Shown here: in pieces, positions 53,338 to 61,327 of the stretch
Layout of the letters: each line of letters starts with the position of its first letter
How positions within the stretch are numbered: the stretch's first letter is position 1
From: Allosediminivita sp964397775
GTDB lineage: Bacteria; Pseudomonadota; Alphaproteobacteria; Rhodobacterales; Rhodobacteraceae
NCBI GenBank assembly: GCA_964397775.1
Contig: CAYNKL010000002.1
Coordinates: 11,822-75,821 of the forward strand
Direction of reading: 5' to 3'
DNA length: 64,000 nucleotides
Translations under genes and position numbers: made by a program
Notes under the pieces: model-generated
Databases searched by the model: none
Seen by the model: only the letters and a program-made list of their open reading frames with translations
Told to the model about the DNA's origin: nothing

Positions 53338-54567
53338 ATGCGATCTCTTCGCTTCTTCGTGGAAAACGCGCCCTTTCTCGGCGCGGGTGTTCTCCTGACC
53401 TTTCTGTCCAGCTTTGGCCAGACCTTCTTCATTTCCGTCTTCGCCGGCGAAATCCGGAGCACCTTCGACCTCAGCCACGGGGCCTGGGGCACGCTCTACG
53501 CGGCCAGCACCACGCTGGCGGCGCTCGCGATGATCTGGTCGGGGCCTCTGACGGACCGGTTCCGCACGCGGGCCCTTGGTGCAATCGTGCTTGTCGCCCT
53601 TGCCGGGTCCTGCCTTGCCATGGCCCTGAACCCCGCCGCCATCCTTTTGCCGGTCATCATCTTCCTGCTGCGGTTCTGCGGCCAGGGCATGACCGGCCAC
53701 ATCGCCATGGTGTCGATGTCGCGCTGGTTCGTGGCCAGCCGGGGCAGGGCGCTCGCCACGGCGCGCCTTGGCGTTGCAGCCGGCGAAGCGATCCTGCCGC
53801 TGACCGTCGTGGCCACCATGGCCGCCACGGGATGGCACGTCCCTTGGGTGCTGGCGGCAATCGTCTGCCTCGTCTCGATCCCCGGCCTGTGGCGCCTGCT
53901 GCGGCTGGAACGTGAGCCGAAGTCGCATGCGGCCGAAGACAGCTCGCTCGGCATGGACGGACGTCACTGGCGGCGGCCCGAGGTGCTGCGGCACTGGCTT
54001 TTCTGGGTCATGGCGCCCGCAATCATGGGCCCCAGCGCCTTCATGACCGCCTTCTTCTTCCAGCAGGTGGAGTATGCCGCCCAGAAGGGTTGGGGTCACC
54101 TGGAGCTTGTGGCGCTTTTCCCGATCTACACGGGCCTTTCGATGGTCTCGATGATCCTGACGGGCCTGGCGATCGACCGGTTCGGGGCAGGGCGGCTGAT
54201 GCCGCTGGCCCTGGCCCCCATGGCGGTGGCCTTCGCGCTCTACGGCAGCACCGAGAACCTCGCGCTCACCATGCTTGGCCTGACTTTCATGGCCATCGGG
54301 GCAGGGGCCTACGGCACGCTGCCGCCGGCCTTCTGGGCGGAATACTACGGAACCCGGCACCTTGGCGCGATCAAGTCGCTGGCCATTGCGCTAATGGTCT
54401 TCGGCTCGGCGCTGGGTCCGGGTCTGACGGGGGTTCTGATCGACGCAGGCGTCGGGATCGAGACCCAGTTTCTATGGGTTGCCGTCTACTTTGCGGCAAC
54501 CTCTCTGCTCATCGCGGTCGGCATTTCCCGCGCCCGCAAGCGGCTCCCGCCGGGCACGATCGGCTAG
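53338..54567 (+). CDS. MFS transporter
   Basis: 409 residues with twelve predicted membrane helices. The loop 2-3 motif is present as SGPLTDRFRTRALG and its second-half copy is TGLAIDRFGAGRL, both characteristic of the major facilitator family. Substrate unknown; it does not resemble the PucC/LhaA bacteriochlorophyll-delivery proteins. Its stop shares the palindrome CTAG with the convergent Smr gene. Confidence 0.85.
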   Translation: MRSLRFFVENAPFLGAGVLLTFLSSFGQTFFISVFAGEIRSTFDLSHGAWGTLYAASTTLAALAMIWSGPLTDRFRTRALGAIVLVALAGSCLAMALNPAAILLPVIIFLLRFCGQGMTGHIAMVSMSRWFVASRGRALATARLGVAAGEAILPLTVVATMAATGWHVPWVLAAIVCLVSIPGLWRLLRLEREPKSHAAEDSSLGMDGRHWRRPEVLRHWLFWVMAPAIMGPSAFMTAFFFQQVEYAAQKGWGHLELVALFPIYTGLSMVSMILTGLAIDRFGAGRLMPLALAPMAVAFALYGSTENLALTMLGLTFMAIGAGAYGTLPPAFWAEYYGTRHLGAIKSLAIALMVFGSALGPGLTGVLIDAGVGIETQFLWVAVYFAATSLLIAVGISRARKRLPPGTIG

Positions 54568-55169
54568 CGCGCGCGGCGCAAATAGACGTAGAGCGCCCCA
54601 TCGCCACCATGCCGGATATGCGCAGGGGCCGTCTGCAGCACCGCCTGGGCAAGCGGCGGCTGCTGCAGCCACATGGGCACCTGTCGCTTGAGGACCCCGC
54701 GCGGGCGTGGCAGCGGATCGTAGGGATCCTCCCGCGCGCCCTTGCCGGTGATCACCAGCACCAGCCGCAATCCACGCCCTTGGGATTGCAGGATGAAGCG
54801 GTTCAGCGCGCCATGCGCCCGGTCCAGTGTCATGCCATGCAGGTCGATCCGCGCCTCGGGTGAAAGCTTGCCGCGCTTGAGCCGCGTGAAGGCCTTGGAA
54901 TCCATGCGCACCGGCTGGCCCCGCAACCGCTCAGAGCTGGTTTCGGGCGGGATCAGCGTTTCGGTCTTTCGACGCGCCGACTGGCCGACGTCGAAAGGCG
55001 AGAGCGGCTCGCGGGTCTCGCCATTCTCTTTCGGCTTCGCCTTGGCGGGCGGGGGCGTGGCACCTTCGGCCTGCTTGCGCTTCTTCTGCGGGTGCAGAGG
55101 GTCTGCACTGCGCGCGACCTGATCCCAGAGCTCGCGCTCCTCGGGGCGAAGACGACGCTTGCGAGTCAT
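54564..55169 (-). CDS. Smr domain protein
   Basis: 201 residues. A basic, Pro-rich N-terminus precedes a C-terminal Smr domain, with RIDLHGMTLDRAHGAL, LVLVITGKGAREDP and HGGDGALYVYLRR. Smr domains bind or cut nucleic acid. It overlaps the mltA stop by 4 bases, so likely one transcript with it and the Tim44-like gene. Confidence 0.9.
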   Translation of the reverse strand: MTRKRRLRPEERELWDQVARSADPLHPQKKRKQAEGATPPPAKAKPKENGETREPLSPFDVGQSARRKTETLIPPETSSERLRGQPVRMDSKAFTRLKRGKLSPEARIDLHGMTLDRAHGALNRFILQSQGRGLRLVLVITGKGAREDPYDPLPRPRGVLKRQVPMWLQQPPLAQAVLQTAPAHIRHGGDGALYVYLRRAR

Positions 55170-56212
55170 TGCGACTGGACGGGCAGCAGGGCGTAGGCGC
55201 GCTGAATGGGCATGAGCACGACCATGCGCCCGCCATCCTTGATCCGCCCGGCTTCGCGGCCTGCGGTGTCCCCGGTTCCGAAGAAGATGTCCGCGCGCTG
55301 CGCGCCCTTGATCGCCGACCCGGTGTCCTGCGCGACCATAAGGCGGTGCATCGGCACCTCGCCCTCCTTCTCGATCCAGACGGGAGCGCCCAGAGGGACG
55401 AAGGCGGGATCGACGGCAATGGTGCGTTCGGGCGTGATCGAGCGGTTCATCGCGCCGAGCGGGCCGCGTTCGGCAGGCACTTCGCTCACCTCGCGGAAGA
55501 AGACATAGCTGTCGTTGTGCATGAGCAGGTCCACGCCATCTTCCGGATTGCGGCGCACCCAGTTTGCGATGACCAGCGCCGAAACCTGATGGGGTTCATA
55601 GACCCCGCGGCGCACCAGCTCCTGACCGATCGAGCGGTAGGGGTGCCCGTTCGCACCGCCGTAGCCCACGCGGATCACGCGGCCATCGGGAAACCGGATC
55701 CGGCCGGACCCCTGCACCTGGAGAAAGAACTTCTCCACCGGGTCGTCGACCCAGGCGATCTCGAGGCCGCGATCTTTCATCACGCCGCTCTCGAGGATCT
55801 CGCGACGGGTCAGCCAGGGCTGGTTTTCATGCGCCTCGGGCGGCATCCGGTAGAGCGGGTAGCGGAAGGTCTCGGTCTCGACCGGCGAGCCATCGAGCTC
55901 GGGCTCGAAGTAGCCCGTGAAAAGCGCCGCCGTCTCCGGCTCCCGGATCAGTACGGGCCGGAAGAACAGCTCAAAGAACTGCCGCGCATCGCGCGTGTCC
56001 GACGCCAGACGGCAAAGCGCGATCCAGTCGGGATCGCGCATGTCCCCACAGGTCTCGCGAAAAACCGAAAGGGCCGCGGCATGATCGTCCGCGGCCCAGT
56101 CCTCGAGATCCTCGAACCCGAGGATCGAATAACTCGTCTCATCCTCGGCCAAAGTGCCCGTCCCCCAGATGCCGCAGATGATCGCGAAAGCTGCCAGGAG
56201 CGTTCGCGTCAT
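55166..56212 (-). CDS. mltA: Membrane-bound lytic murein transglycosylase A
   Basis: 348 residues with a signal peptide (MTRTLLAAFAIICGIWGTGTLA). The MltA double-psi beta-barrel core is LFTGYFEPELDGS and VQGSGRIRFPDG. The catalytic region with the conserved aspartate is MVAQDTGSAIKGAQRADIFFGTG. It cleaves peptidoglycan glycan strands. It overlaps both neighbours by 4 bases. Confidence 0.95.
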   Translation of the reverse strand: MTRTLLAAFAIICGIWGTGTLAEDETSYSILGFEDLEDWAADDHAAALSVFRETCGDMRDPDWIALCRLASDTRDARQFFELFFRPVLIREPETAALFTGYFEPELDGSPVETETFRYPLYRMPPEAHENQPWLTRREILESGVMKDRGLEIAWVDDPVEKFFLQVQGSGRIRFPDGRVIRVGYGGANGHPYRSIGQELVRRGVYEPHQVSALVIANWVRRNPEDGVDLLMHNDSYVFFREVSEVPAERGPLGAMNRSITPERTIAVDPAFVPLGAPVWIEKEGEVPMHRLMVAQDTGSAIKGAQRADIFFGTGDTAGREAGRIKDGGRMVVLMPIQRAYALLPVQSQ

Positions 56213-56871
56213 TCGTCCGTTGCGACGAGCAGCCAGTTCGGGTCGTCACTGCCCATCTCGCGTGCGAAGGTCCAGATGTCTTTCTGGCGCTTCACCGCGG
56301 TGGCGCTGCCCTCGATCACCTCGCCCTCGGCGTTCTTGACGACCGAGGTCAGCTCGCCGACGAACCGCACGGTAAGCTCGGCCTTGCGGGTGTCGGGATC
56401 GAAGGTCGCTTCGTTCAGCGACATCTCGCGCACCCCGACGAACTCGGCCTCGATGGTCAGACCCTGCTGCTCGCGCTGCTCGACGACGGCGGCGAAGCTC
56501 TCATAGACGTCGGTTTCGAGGAAGGGGCGAAGCTCTTCCATCTCGCCGCGTTCGAAGCCCATGAGGATCCACTCGTAGGCGCCGCGCGCGCCCGACAGGA
56601 ACTCGGATACGCTGAAGGTGGGTTCGACCCGCTTCATCTCGGCCAGCGCCTTGGCGGACTCGGAGTTCTCGGGAACGTGATCGATGATATCGTGATCGGG
56701 CCCCCCGTCGATCACCTCGAAGTCGCGCCGGGCAGGGGCCGGCTGGCCCTGGCCCTTCGGCGCGGGCGGCTTCTCGAAGCCCTCGCGCGACCCCAGCACG
56801 CTGCGCAGGCGCAGTATGAGGAAGACGGCGATGCCAGCAAGAACCAGCAGTTGAAGGATGGGGGAGTTCAT
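56209..56871 (-). CDS. Tim44-like domain protein
   Basis: 220 residues. One N-terminal membrane segment (ILQLLVLAGIAVFLILRL), a linker, then a Tim44/MRPL45-type domain (GAYEWILMGFERGEMEELRPFLETDVYESF). Family members are inner-membrane proteins of uncertain role linked to protein translocation or respiratory complexes. ATG 56871 is used; longer in-frame openings to the right run through the divergent fxsA. It leads the three-gene run with mltA and the Smr gene. Confidence 0.88.
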   Translation of the reverse strand: MNSPILQLLVLAGIAVFLILRLRSVLGSREGFEKPPAPKGQGQPAPARRDFEVIDGGPDHDIIDHVPENSESAKALAEMKRVEPTFSVSEFLSGARGAYEWILMGFERGEMEELRPFLETDVYESFAAVVEQREQQGLTIEAEFVGVREMSLNEATFDPDTRKAELTVRFVGELTSVVKNAEGEVIEGSATAVKRQKDIWTFAREMGSDDPNWLLVATDE

Positions 56872-56976
56872 CGGCACCTCGGTCTTGGGGGTGTCATGGC
56901 ATTCTTTGCGTTGCCTTCCTATGTAGGGGAGGCACCGGGACGAGTCCACAACCCCGGCGGCGAAAGGAGTTTCGAC

Positions 56977-57495
56977 ATGCGGCTGTTTCTGGCCTTCCTT
57001 CTGGTCCCGCTCATCGAGATCGCCCTGTTCATCCAGGTCGGCGGACTGATCGGGCTGTGGCCGACACTGGCGATCGTTGTGCTGACCGCGGTGCTTGGCA
57101 CATACATGGTCAAGGCCGAGGGTCGGGCGGCGATCAACAACCTGCGCCGCGCCTTCGAAACGCTGGACGATCCCTCCGAGCCGCTGGCCCACGGGGCGAT
57201 GATCCTGATCTCGGGCGCGCTCCTGCTGACGCCGGGGTTCTTTACCGATGCCGTCGGCTTTGCGCTTCTTGTCCCTGGGGTCCGCAGCGCGGCTTTCCAC
57301 TGGCTCAAGACCAAGGTGAAGGTTCAGCGCTTCGAGATGGGCACCAACGCCGGCCCGCAACGTCCCACGCATGACCCCCGCAGGCCCACGCCGGGGGCCC
57401 GCCATGGCGGTGGCGAGGTGATCGAGGGCGATTATACCGAGGTCTCGGACGACAAGCGCCCCAATCATCCGGGTTCGGGCTGGACCCAGCACTGA
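56977..57495 (+). CDS. fxsA: FxsA family membrane protein
   Basis: 172 residues. Three or four membrane segments occupy the first about 110 residues (MRLFLAFLLVPLIEIALFIQVGGLIG and GALLLTPGFFTDAVGFALLVPG), followed by a Pro/Gly-rich cytoplasmic tail. FxsA is named for suppression of phage exclusion; its normal function is unknown. ATG 56977 has AAAGGAG upstream. It is divergent from the Tim44-like gene. Confidence 0.92.
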   Translation: MRLFLAFLLVPLIEIALFIQVGGLIGLWPTLAIVVLTAVLGTYMVKAEGRAAINNLRRAFETLDDPSEPLAHGAMILISGALLLTPGFFTDAVGFALLVPGVRSAAFHWLKTKVKVQRFEMGTNAGPQRPTHDPRRPTPGARHGGGEVIEGDYTEVSDDKRPNHPGSGWTQH

Positions 57496-57567
57496 GAGGC
57501 ATTGAGACAGGCGTGAGTGGCTGTTAATCCCTTGGCCAACCTATTAGCCCAGCGGAGAGCGAAATTC

Positions 57568-58086
57568 ATGGCACAGGAAAACGGCGTTGCCGACGAAGCG
57601 GCCGCAGCCGCGCAGCAACCCCAGGTCAAGATGAACGTCCTCGCACAGTTCGTGCGGGATCTGTCGTTCGAGAACATCGTCTCGCAAAAAGGCGTCTCGG
57701 GGCAGGTCCAGCCCGACGTTCAGGTCCAGGTGAACCTGGATGCCAAGAAACGGCCGACCGAAAACCAGTACGAAGTGGTGATGAAGCTGAAGGTGGACTC
57801 CAAGTCCAAAGAGACCGGTGATCAGCTTTTCCTGCTCGAGATGGACTACGCCGGCGTGTTCCACGTCGAGAACGTTTCCGAGGCGCAGCTGCATCCCTTC
57901 CTGCTGATCGAATGCCCGCGGATGCTCTTCCCCTTCGCACGCCGTATCGTTTCCGACGTGACGCGCGACGGCGGTTTCCCGCCGCTGAACCTCGAAACCA
58001 TCGATTTCCTCGCGCTCTACCGCAACGAGATCAAGCGCCGCATGGATGCGGGCGAGCTCAAGCGGACGGATCAGGCCGACGCCTGA
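57568..58086 (+). CDS. secB: Protein-export chaperone SecB
   Basis: 172 residues. It keeps preproteins unfolded and delivers them to SecA. Family hallmarks: NVLAQFVRDLSFENIVS, LEMDYAGVFHVENVSEAQLHPFLLIECPRMLFPFARRIVSDVTRDGGFPP (key CPRMLFPFARRIVSDVTRDGG). ATG 57568 has GGAGAG at good spacing; the in-frame upstream start at 57517 is not needed. It overlaps the 3' end of convergent dnaQ by 16 bases. Confidence 0.96.
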   Translation: MAQENGVADEAAAAAQQPQVKMNVLAQFVRDLSFENIVSQKGVSGQVQPDVQVQVNLDAKKRPTENQYEVVMKLKVDSKSKETGDQLFLLEMDYAGVFHVENVSEAQLHPFLLIECPRMLFPFARRIVSDVTRDGGFPPLNLETIDFLALYRNEIKRRMDAGELKRTDQADA

Positions 58087-58781
58087 TCCCCGTCCCGAAG
58101 CCAGAGGGCGTTGTCCCCGAGCTTCTCGACAAAGGCGGCGTGAGCCGCCTTTTCGTTTTCCGACAGGCGGCTCGGCAGCGGCTCGGGGCGCGGACGGGGG
58201 CGCCAGTTCAGGTCCTGTTCGGTCACCGCCTTGCGGGTCCGGTCCGGCGCCGCCAGACCGAAGTCGGGCTGCTTGCCGCCGATCAGCTCCAGATAGACCT
58301 CGGCGAGGATTTCGCTGTCGAGTAGGGCGCCGTGCAGCGTCCGCGAGGCGTTGTCGATCCCGAAGCGGCGGCAGAGCGCATCAAGCGATGCGGGGCTGCC
58401 CGGGAACTTGCGGCGTGCGATTTCCAGCGTGTCGATGGCACAATCCGGGGGCAGGAGGGGGCGCTTGCACCAGCCGATCTCGGCATTGAGGAATTTCACG
58501 TCGAAGGCGGCGTTGTGGATGATGAGCTTGGCCCCGTCCACGAAGCTCAGGAACTCGTCCACGACCTCTTCGAACAGCGGCTTGTCCCGCAGGAAATCGT
58601 CACCAAGCCCGTGCACCTTGAACGCCTCTTCCGGCATGGCGCGCTGCGGGTTGATGTACTTGTGAAAGGTCTCGCCGGTCGGCATGTGGTTGAAAAGCTC
58701 GACCGCGCCGATTTCGACGATGCGGTCTCCGGTCTCGGGCTCGAAACCCGTGGTTTCGGTATCGAGGACGATTTCACGCAT
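58071..58781 (-). CDS. dnaQ: DNA polymerase III epsilon subunit (proofreading exonuclease)
   Basis: 236 residues. DEDDh exonuclease with all catalytic residues visible: VLDTETTGFEPETGDRIVEIG (Asp and Glu), IIHNAAFDVKFLN (Asp) and TLHGALLDSEILAEVY (His and Asp). It removes mismatched bases at the polymerase. It overlaps coaE by 8 bases, a conserved dnaQ-coaE-aroE-maf run. Confidence 0.95.
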   Translation of the reverse strand: MREIVLDTETTGFEPETGDRIVEIGAVELFNHMPTGETFHKYINPQRAMPEEAFKVHGLGDDFLRDKPLFEEVVDEFLSFVDGAKLIIHNAAFDVKFLNAEIGWCKRPLLPPDCAIDTLEIARRKFPGSPASLDALCRRFGIDNASRTLHGALLDSEILAEVYLELIGGKQPDFGLAAPDRTRKAVTEQDLNWRPRPRPEPLPSRLSENEKAAHAAFVEKLGDNALWLRDGDQASA

Positions 58782-59370
58782 GATCTGGTAGGCCTTCCCG
58801 AATAGTCTTCAATATAGTGTGGACTTGTGCCCGCGCACCTTCAAGCGTCTCGGTCTCGATGACCCAGGTGGCGCGGGCGCATTTTTCTTCGTTCGGCATC
58901 TGACGCGCAAGGATGCGTTCGAAATCCTCGTTTGTCATACTGCCCCGCGCGAGGACACGCTTACGCTGGGTTTCACGTGAAACCGATACGCATGCGGTGC
59001 CGTCCATCTCGGCCTCCGCACCCGTCTCGAACAGCAGCGGAATGTCGTAGACACAGATTTGCCCCGCATGTTCCTGGGCATATGTCTCCCGATCCTGCCG
59101 GACCAGCGGGTGAACGATCGCCTCGATGCGGGGCAGAGCCGTGTCATCCCTTGCGATGATCTGGCGAAGCCTGTCGCGCGAGACTTCGCCTGCCTCGATC
59201 GCTGCCGGAAACACCTGCTCAATGGGCGCAACGGCGGCGCCACCCTCGGAATACAGCCGGTGAACCGCGGCGTCCGCGTCCCAGACCGGACAGCCCTCTT
59301 CGGCGAACATCTCAGCGGTGGTCGACTTGCCCATGCCGATGGATCCCGTCAGGCCCAACCGGTACGTCAT
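58774..59370 (-). CDS. coaE: Dephospho-CoA kinase
   Basis: 198 residues, the last step of coenzyme A synthesis. P-loop is GLTGSIGMGKST; the substrate region is VWDADAAVHRLY and the lid VSVSRETQRKRVLAR. That last stretch (VSRET) is encoded by a perfect 14-base parS core, described separately. It overlaps aroE by 4 bases. Confidence 0.95.
   Translation of the reverse strand: MTYRLGLTGSIGMGKSTTAEMFAEEGCPVWDADAAVHRLYSEGGAAVAPIEQVFPAAIEAGEVSRDRLRQIIARDDTALPRIEAIVHPLVRQDRETYAQEHAGQICVYDIPLLFETGAEAEMDGTACVSVSRETQRKRVLARGSMTNEDFERILARQMPNEEKCARATWVIETETLEGARAQVHTILKTIREGLPDHA
58970..58983. promoter_or_regulatory. parS: parS site inside coaE
   Basis: GTTTCACGTGAAAC, the perfect inner 14 bases of the chromosomal ParB-binding site consensus; only the outermost base on each side differs. 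It is read in coaE as VSRET. ParB bound at such sites near the origin drives chromosome segregation. It is one of two found in the window, about 1.8 kb left of the probable oriC. Confidence 0.88.
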
Positions 59371-60203
59371 CCCAGAACGGCCTGCCTCAGGTCATCATCC
59401 ACCTCGGGGCGCAGTCCGAACCACCGCTCGAACCCCGGAACGGCCTGGTGAAGCAGCATCCCAAGCCCGTCGACCACGGTACAACCCTGAGTGCGCGCCT
59501 CGCGCAACAACCGTGTTTCCAGCGGTGCGTAGACGATGTCCGTGACCACCATGCTCTTGTCGAGCGCATCCAGCGGCACGCGAAGCTCGGGTTTGCCCGT
59601 CATGCCCAGAGACGTGGTGTTGACCACCGTTGCGGCCCCCTCAATCGCGTTGCCGGCCTGAACCCACTCGACGACCTTCAGCCGGTTTCCGAAGTCCTCG
59701 CGAAGCGCGTCGGCACGAATGCGCGTGCGGTTGCTGATCCGGATCTCGGGCACACCCACATCCAGCAGAGAGGTGACAACCGCCCGCGCCGCGCCACCCG
59801 CGCCCAGCACGACGGCCGGCCCCGATGTCGGGTCCCAGCCCTCGGCGGACTGGCGCAGGTTCTCGATGAACCCGTAGCCGTCGGTGTTGTCCGCGTGGAT
59901 CTTGCCGTCTTTCCGGAAGATCAGCGTATTCGCCGCACCGATGAGCGCTGCGCGGTCCGAAATCAAATCCGCGATCTCCATCACCGTCTCCTTGTAGGGG
60001 ACCGTGATGTTCACGCCGACAAAGCCGAGCTCGGGAAGCATCCGCAGCGCATCGGCAAGACGGTCCGGGGCGATGTCCATCGGCACATAGTGGCCCCGGA
60101 TGCCATAGCGGCGCAGCCAGTGGCCATGCAGGATCGGGGACCGGGAATGCGCGATCGGTGAGCCGATGACACCGGCCAGCGGAATACGGGGGGCATCGCT
60201 CAT
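59367..60203 (-). CDS. aroE: Shikimate dehydrogenase
   Basis: 278 residues. It reduces 3-dehydroshikimate with NADPH. The substrate site is GSPIAHSRSPILHGHW, the catalytic Lys is in VNITVPYKETVM and the Asp in HADNTDGYGFIENL; NADP loop is VVLGAGGAARAVVTSLL. ATG 60203 overlaps the maf stop by 4 bases. Confidence 0.96.
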   Translation of the reverse strand: MSDAPRIPLAGVIGSPIAHSRSPILHGHWLRRYGIRGHYVPMDIAPDRLADALRMLPELGFVGVNITVPYKETVMEIADLISDRAALIGAANTLIFRKDGKIHADNTDGYGFIENLRQSAEGWDPTSGPAVVLGAGGAARAVVTSLLDVGVPEIRISNRTRIRADALREDFGNRLKVVEWVQAGNAIEGAATVVNTTSLGMTGKPELRVPLDALDKSMVVTDIVYAPLETRLLREARTQGCTVVDGLGMLLHQAVPGFERWFGLRPEVDDDLRQAVLG

Positions 60204-60799
60204 GCGGGCAACCTTCCTGTCAGCGTGAGATGGTTCAGCAGTTCGATCAGAGGTAGCCCGAGGATCGTGAAATAGTCGCCCTGGATCTGCGAAAACAGCC
60301 GAACGCCCTCTGCCTCTAGCTTGTAGCCGCCGACCGAGCTCGCGATGTCAGGCCAGGCGCGGTCGAGATAGTCATCGAGCGTGGCGTCCGAGATATCGCG
60401 CATGGTCAGGCGCGCCACTCCGACGTGCCGCCAGACGGGCTCGGCATCCTCATAGAGCACGGCCGCAGACAACAGGTGGTGCGTTTTGCCTCGCAGAGCC
60501 CTGATGTGATCCCGCGCGTCGTCCCGGGTGGCGGGCTTTGAAAAGATCTCGCCATCGCAGGACAGCACCTGATCGCAACCAAGGACGGGCACTTCGGCCC
60601 CCTTTGATGCGATACGCCGAGCCTTCGCTTCGGCAAGGGCATCGGCCACATCGCGAGGGGGCGCCGACTCCTCTGTAAGCGACGCTCGGATGGCTTCTTC
60701 GTCCAGCGAGGGCGAATCGATCTCGAATCGAAGTCCCGCGTTACGGAGCATCTGAGCGCGTATGGCGGAGCCCGAAGCCAGTATGAGGTCCAAAGACAT
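60200..60799 (-). CDS. maf: Maf-family nucleoside triphosphate pyrophosphatase
   Basis: 199 residues. It hydrolyses non-canonical or modified nucleotides. Family core: LILASGSAIRAQMLRNAGL and VLGCDQVLSCDGEIFSKP, with SVGGYKLEAEGVRLFSQIQGDYFTILGLPL (key GGYKLEAEG). ATG 60799 gives the normal start (MSLDLILASGS); the 41 residues upstream in frame would run into the origin region. The operon is maf-aroE-coaE-dnaQ. Confidence 0.94.
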   Translation of the reverse strand: MSLDLILASGSAIRAQMLRNAGLRFEIDSPSLDEEAIRASLTEESAPPRDVADALAEAKARRIASKGAEVPVLGCDQVLSCDGEIFSKPATRDDARDHIRALRGKTHHLLSAAVLYEDAEPVWRHVGVARLTMRDISDATLDDYLDRAWPDIASSVGGYKLEAEGVRLFSQIQGDYFTILGLPLIELLNHLTLTGRLPA

Positions 60800-61327
60800 G
60801 GGGATAACTCGGTGGCCAAACAGTGAAAATTCGCCGGGGCAGTTCTGGGGAAAATCCGACCCGCATGCAAGGCTGGGGAGGATCCCCCACCTTTTGCGTC
60901 GCGCCGGATGAGTCGCTCGCATGTGAGTATGAATACCTTGCCGGTCGGCCTCGACCCCGGGTCCGACCGGATCTCCCGCGGAGAGCGCACAGAGGGTGAA
61001 ACCCGCCTGTGGGCTTTTATCTATTTGCTAACAATCGTTAATTTTCTATCACTCCCGTTGTGCCCCTGGTTCTCCCCCACAACAATCCACAGGACGCGGC
61101 TTGTGTAAAAGTCTTGGGGCCGTTCAAGGATCCACAGGGAGAGGGCCTCGTAACTACAAAAACTTCACTTATCTTTCTGTTCTGATTTGAGAGGGGGTCC
61201 GCCCCGAACGGCGGAATTGACTCCGACCCGTCCAAGCCGCTAAACGACGACAACTCCCGGTCCCGGGAGCGACTTCCCAGACAAAGACATCGATGCAGGC
61301 AGGATCGAGCCTGTCATGAGGTATGGA
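60800..61327. other. oriC: Probable chromosomal origin of replication (oriC), 528 bp between maf and rho
   Basis: Largest non-coding gap of the window. It has a clearly AT-rich stretch at about 61014-61050. Near matches to the DnaA box TTATCCACA lie at 60799-60807 (8 of 9, minus strand), 61083-61091, 61102-61110 (minus strand) and 61128-61136 (7 of 9 each). The neighbourhood (maf, aroE, coaE, dnaQ, secB on one side; rho, mnmE, mnmG on the other) matches alphaproteobacterial origins such as those of Sinorhizobium and, in part, Caulobacter. parS sites lie on both sides. It also holds the divergent promoters of maf and rho. Confidence 0.7.
61254..61269 (+). repeat. Palindrome in the rho leader
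   Basis: CTCCCGG-TC-CCGGGAG, 58 bases before the rho start codon and so probably in its mRNA leader. It could form a hairpin or be a protein-binding site. rho leaders are often autoregulated; the link here is inference. Confidence 0.35.

Noticed and set aside
53338..54567. The MFS protein as PucC/LhaA photosynthesis protein
   Set aside because: It lacks resemblance to that subfamily and has generic MFS loops; proximity to ppsR alone is not enough.
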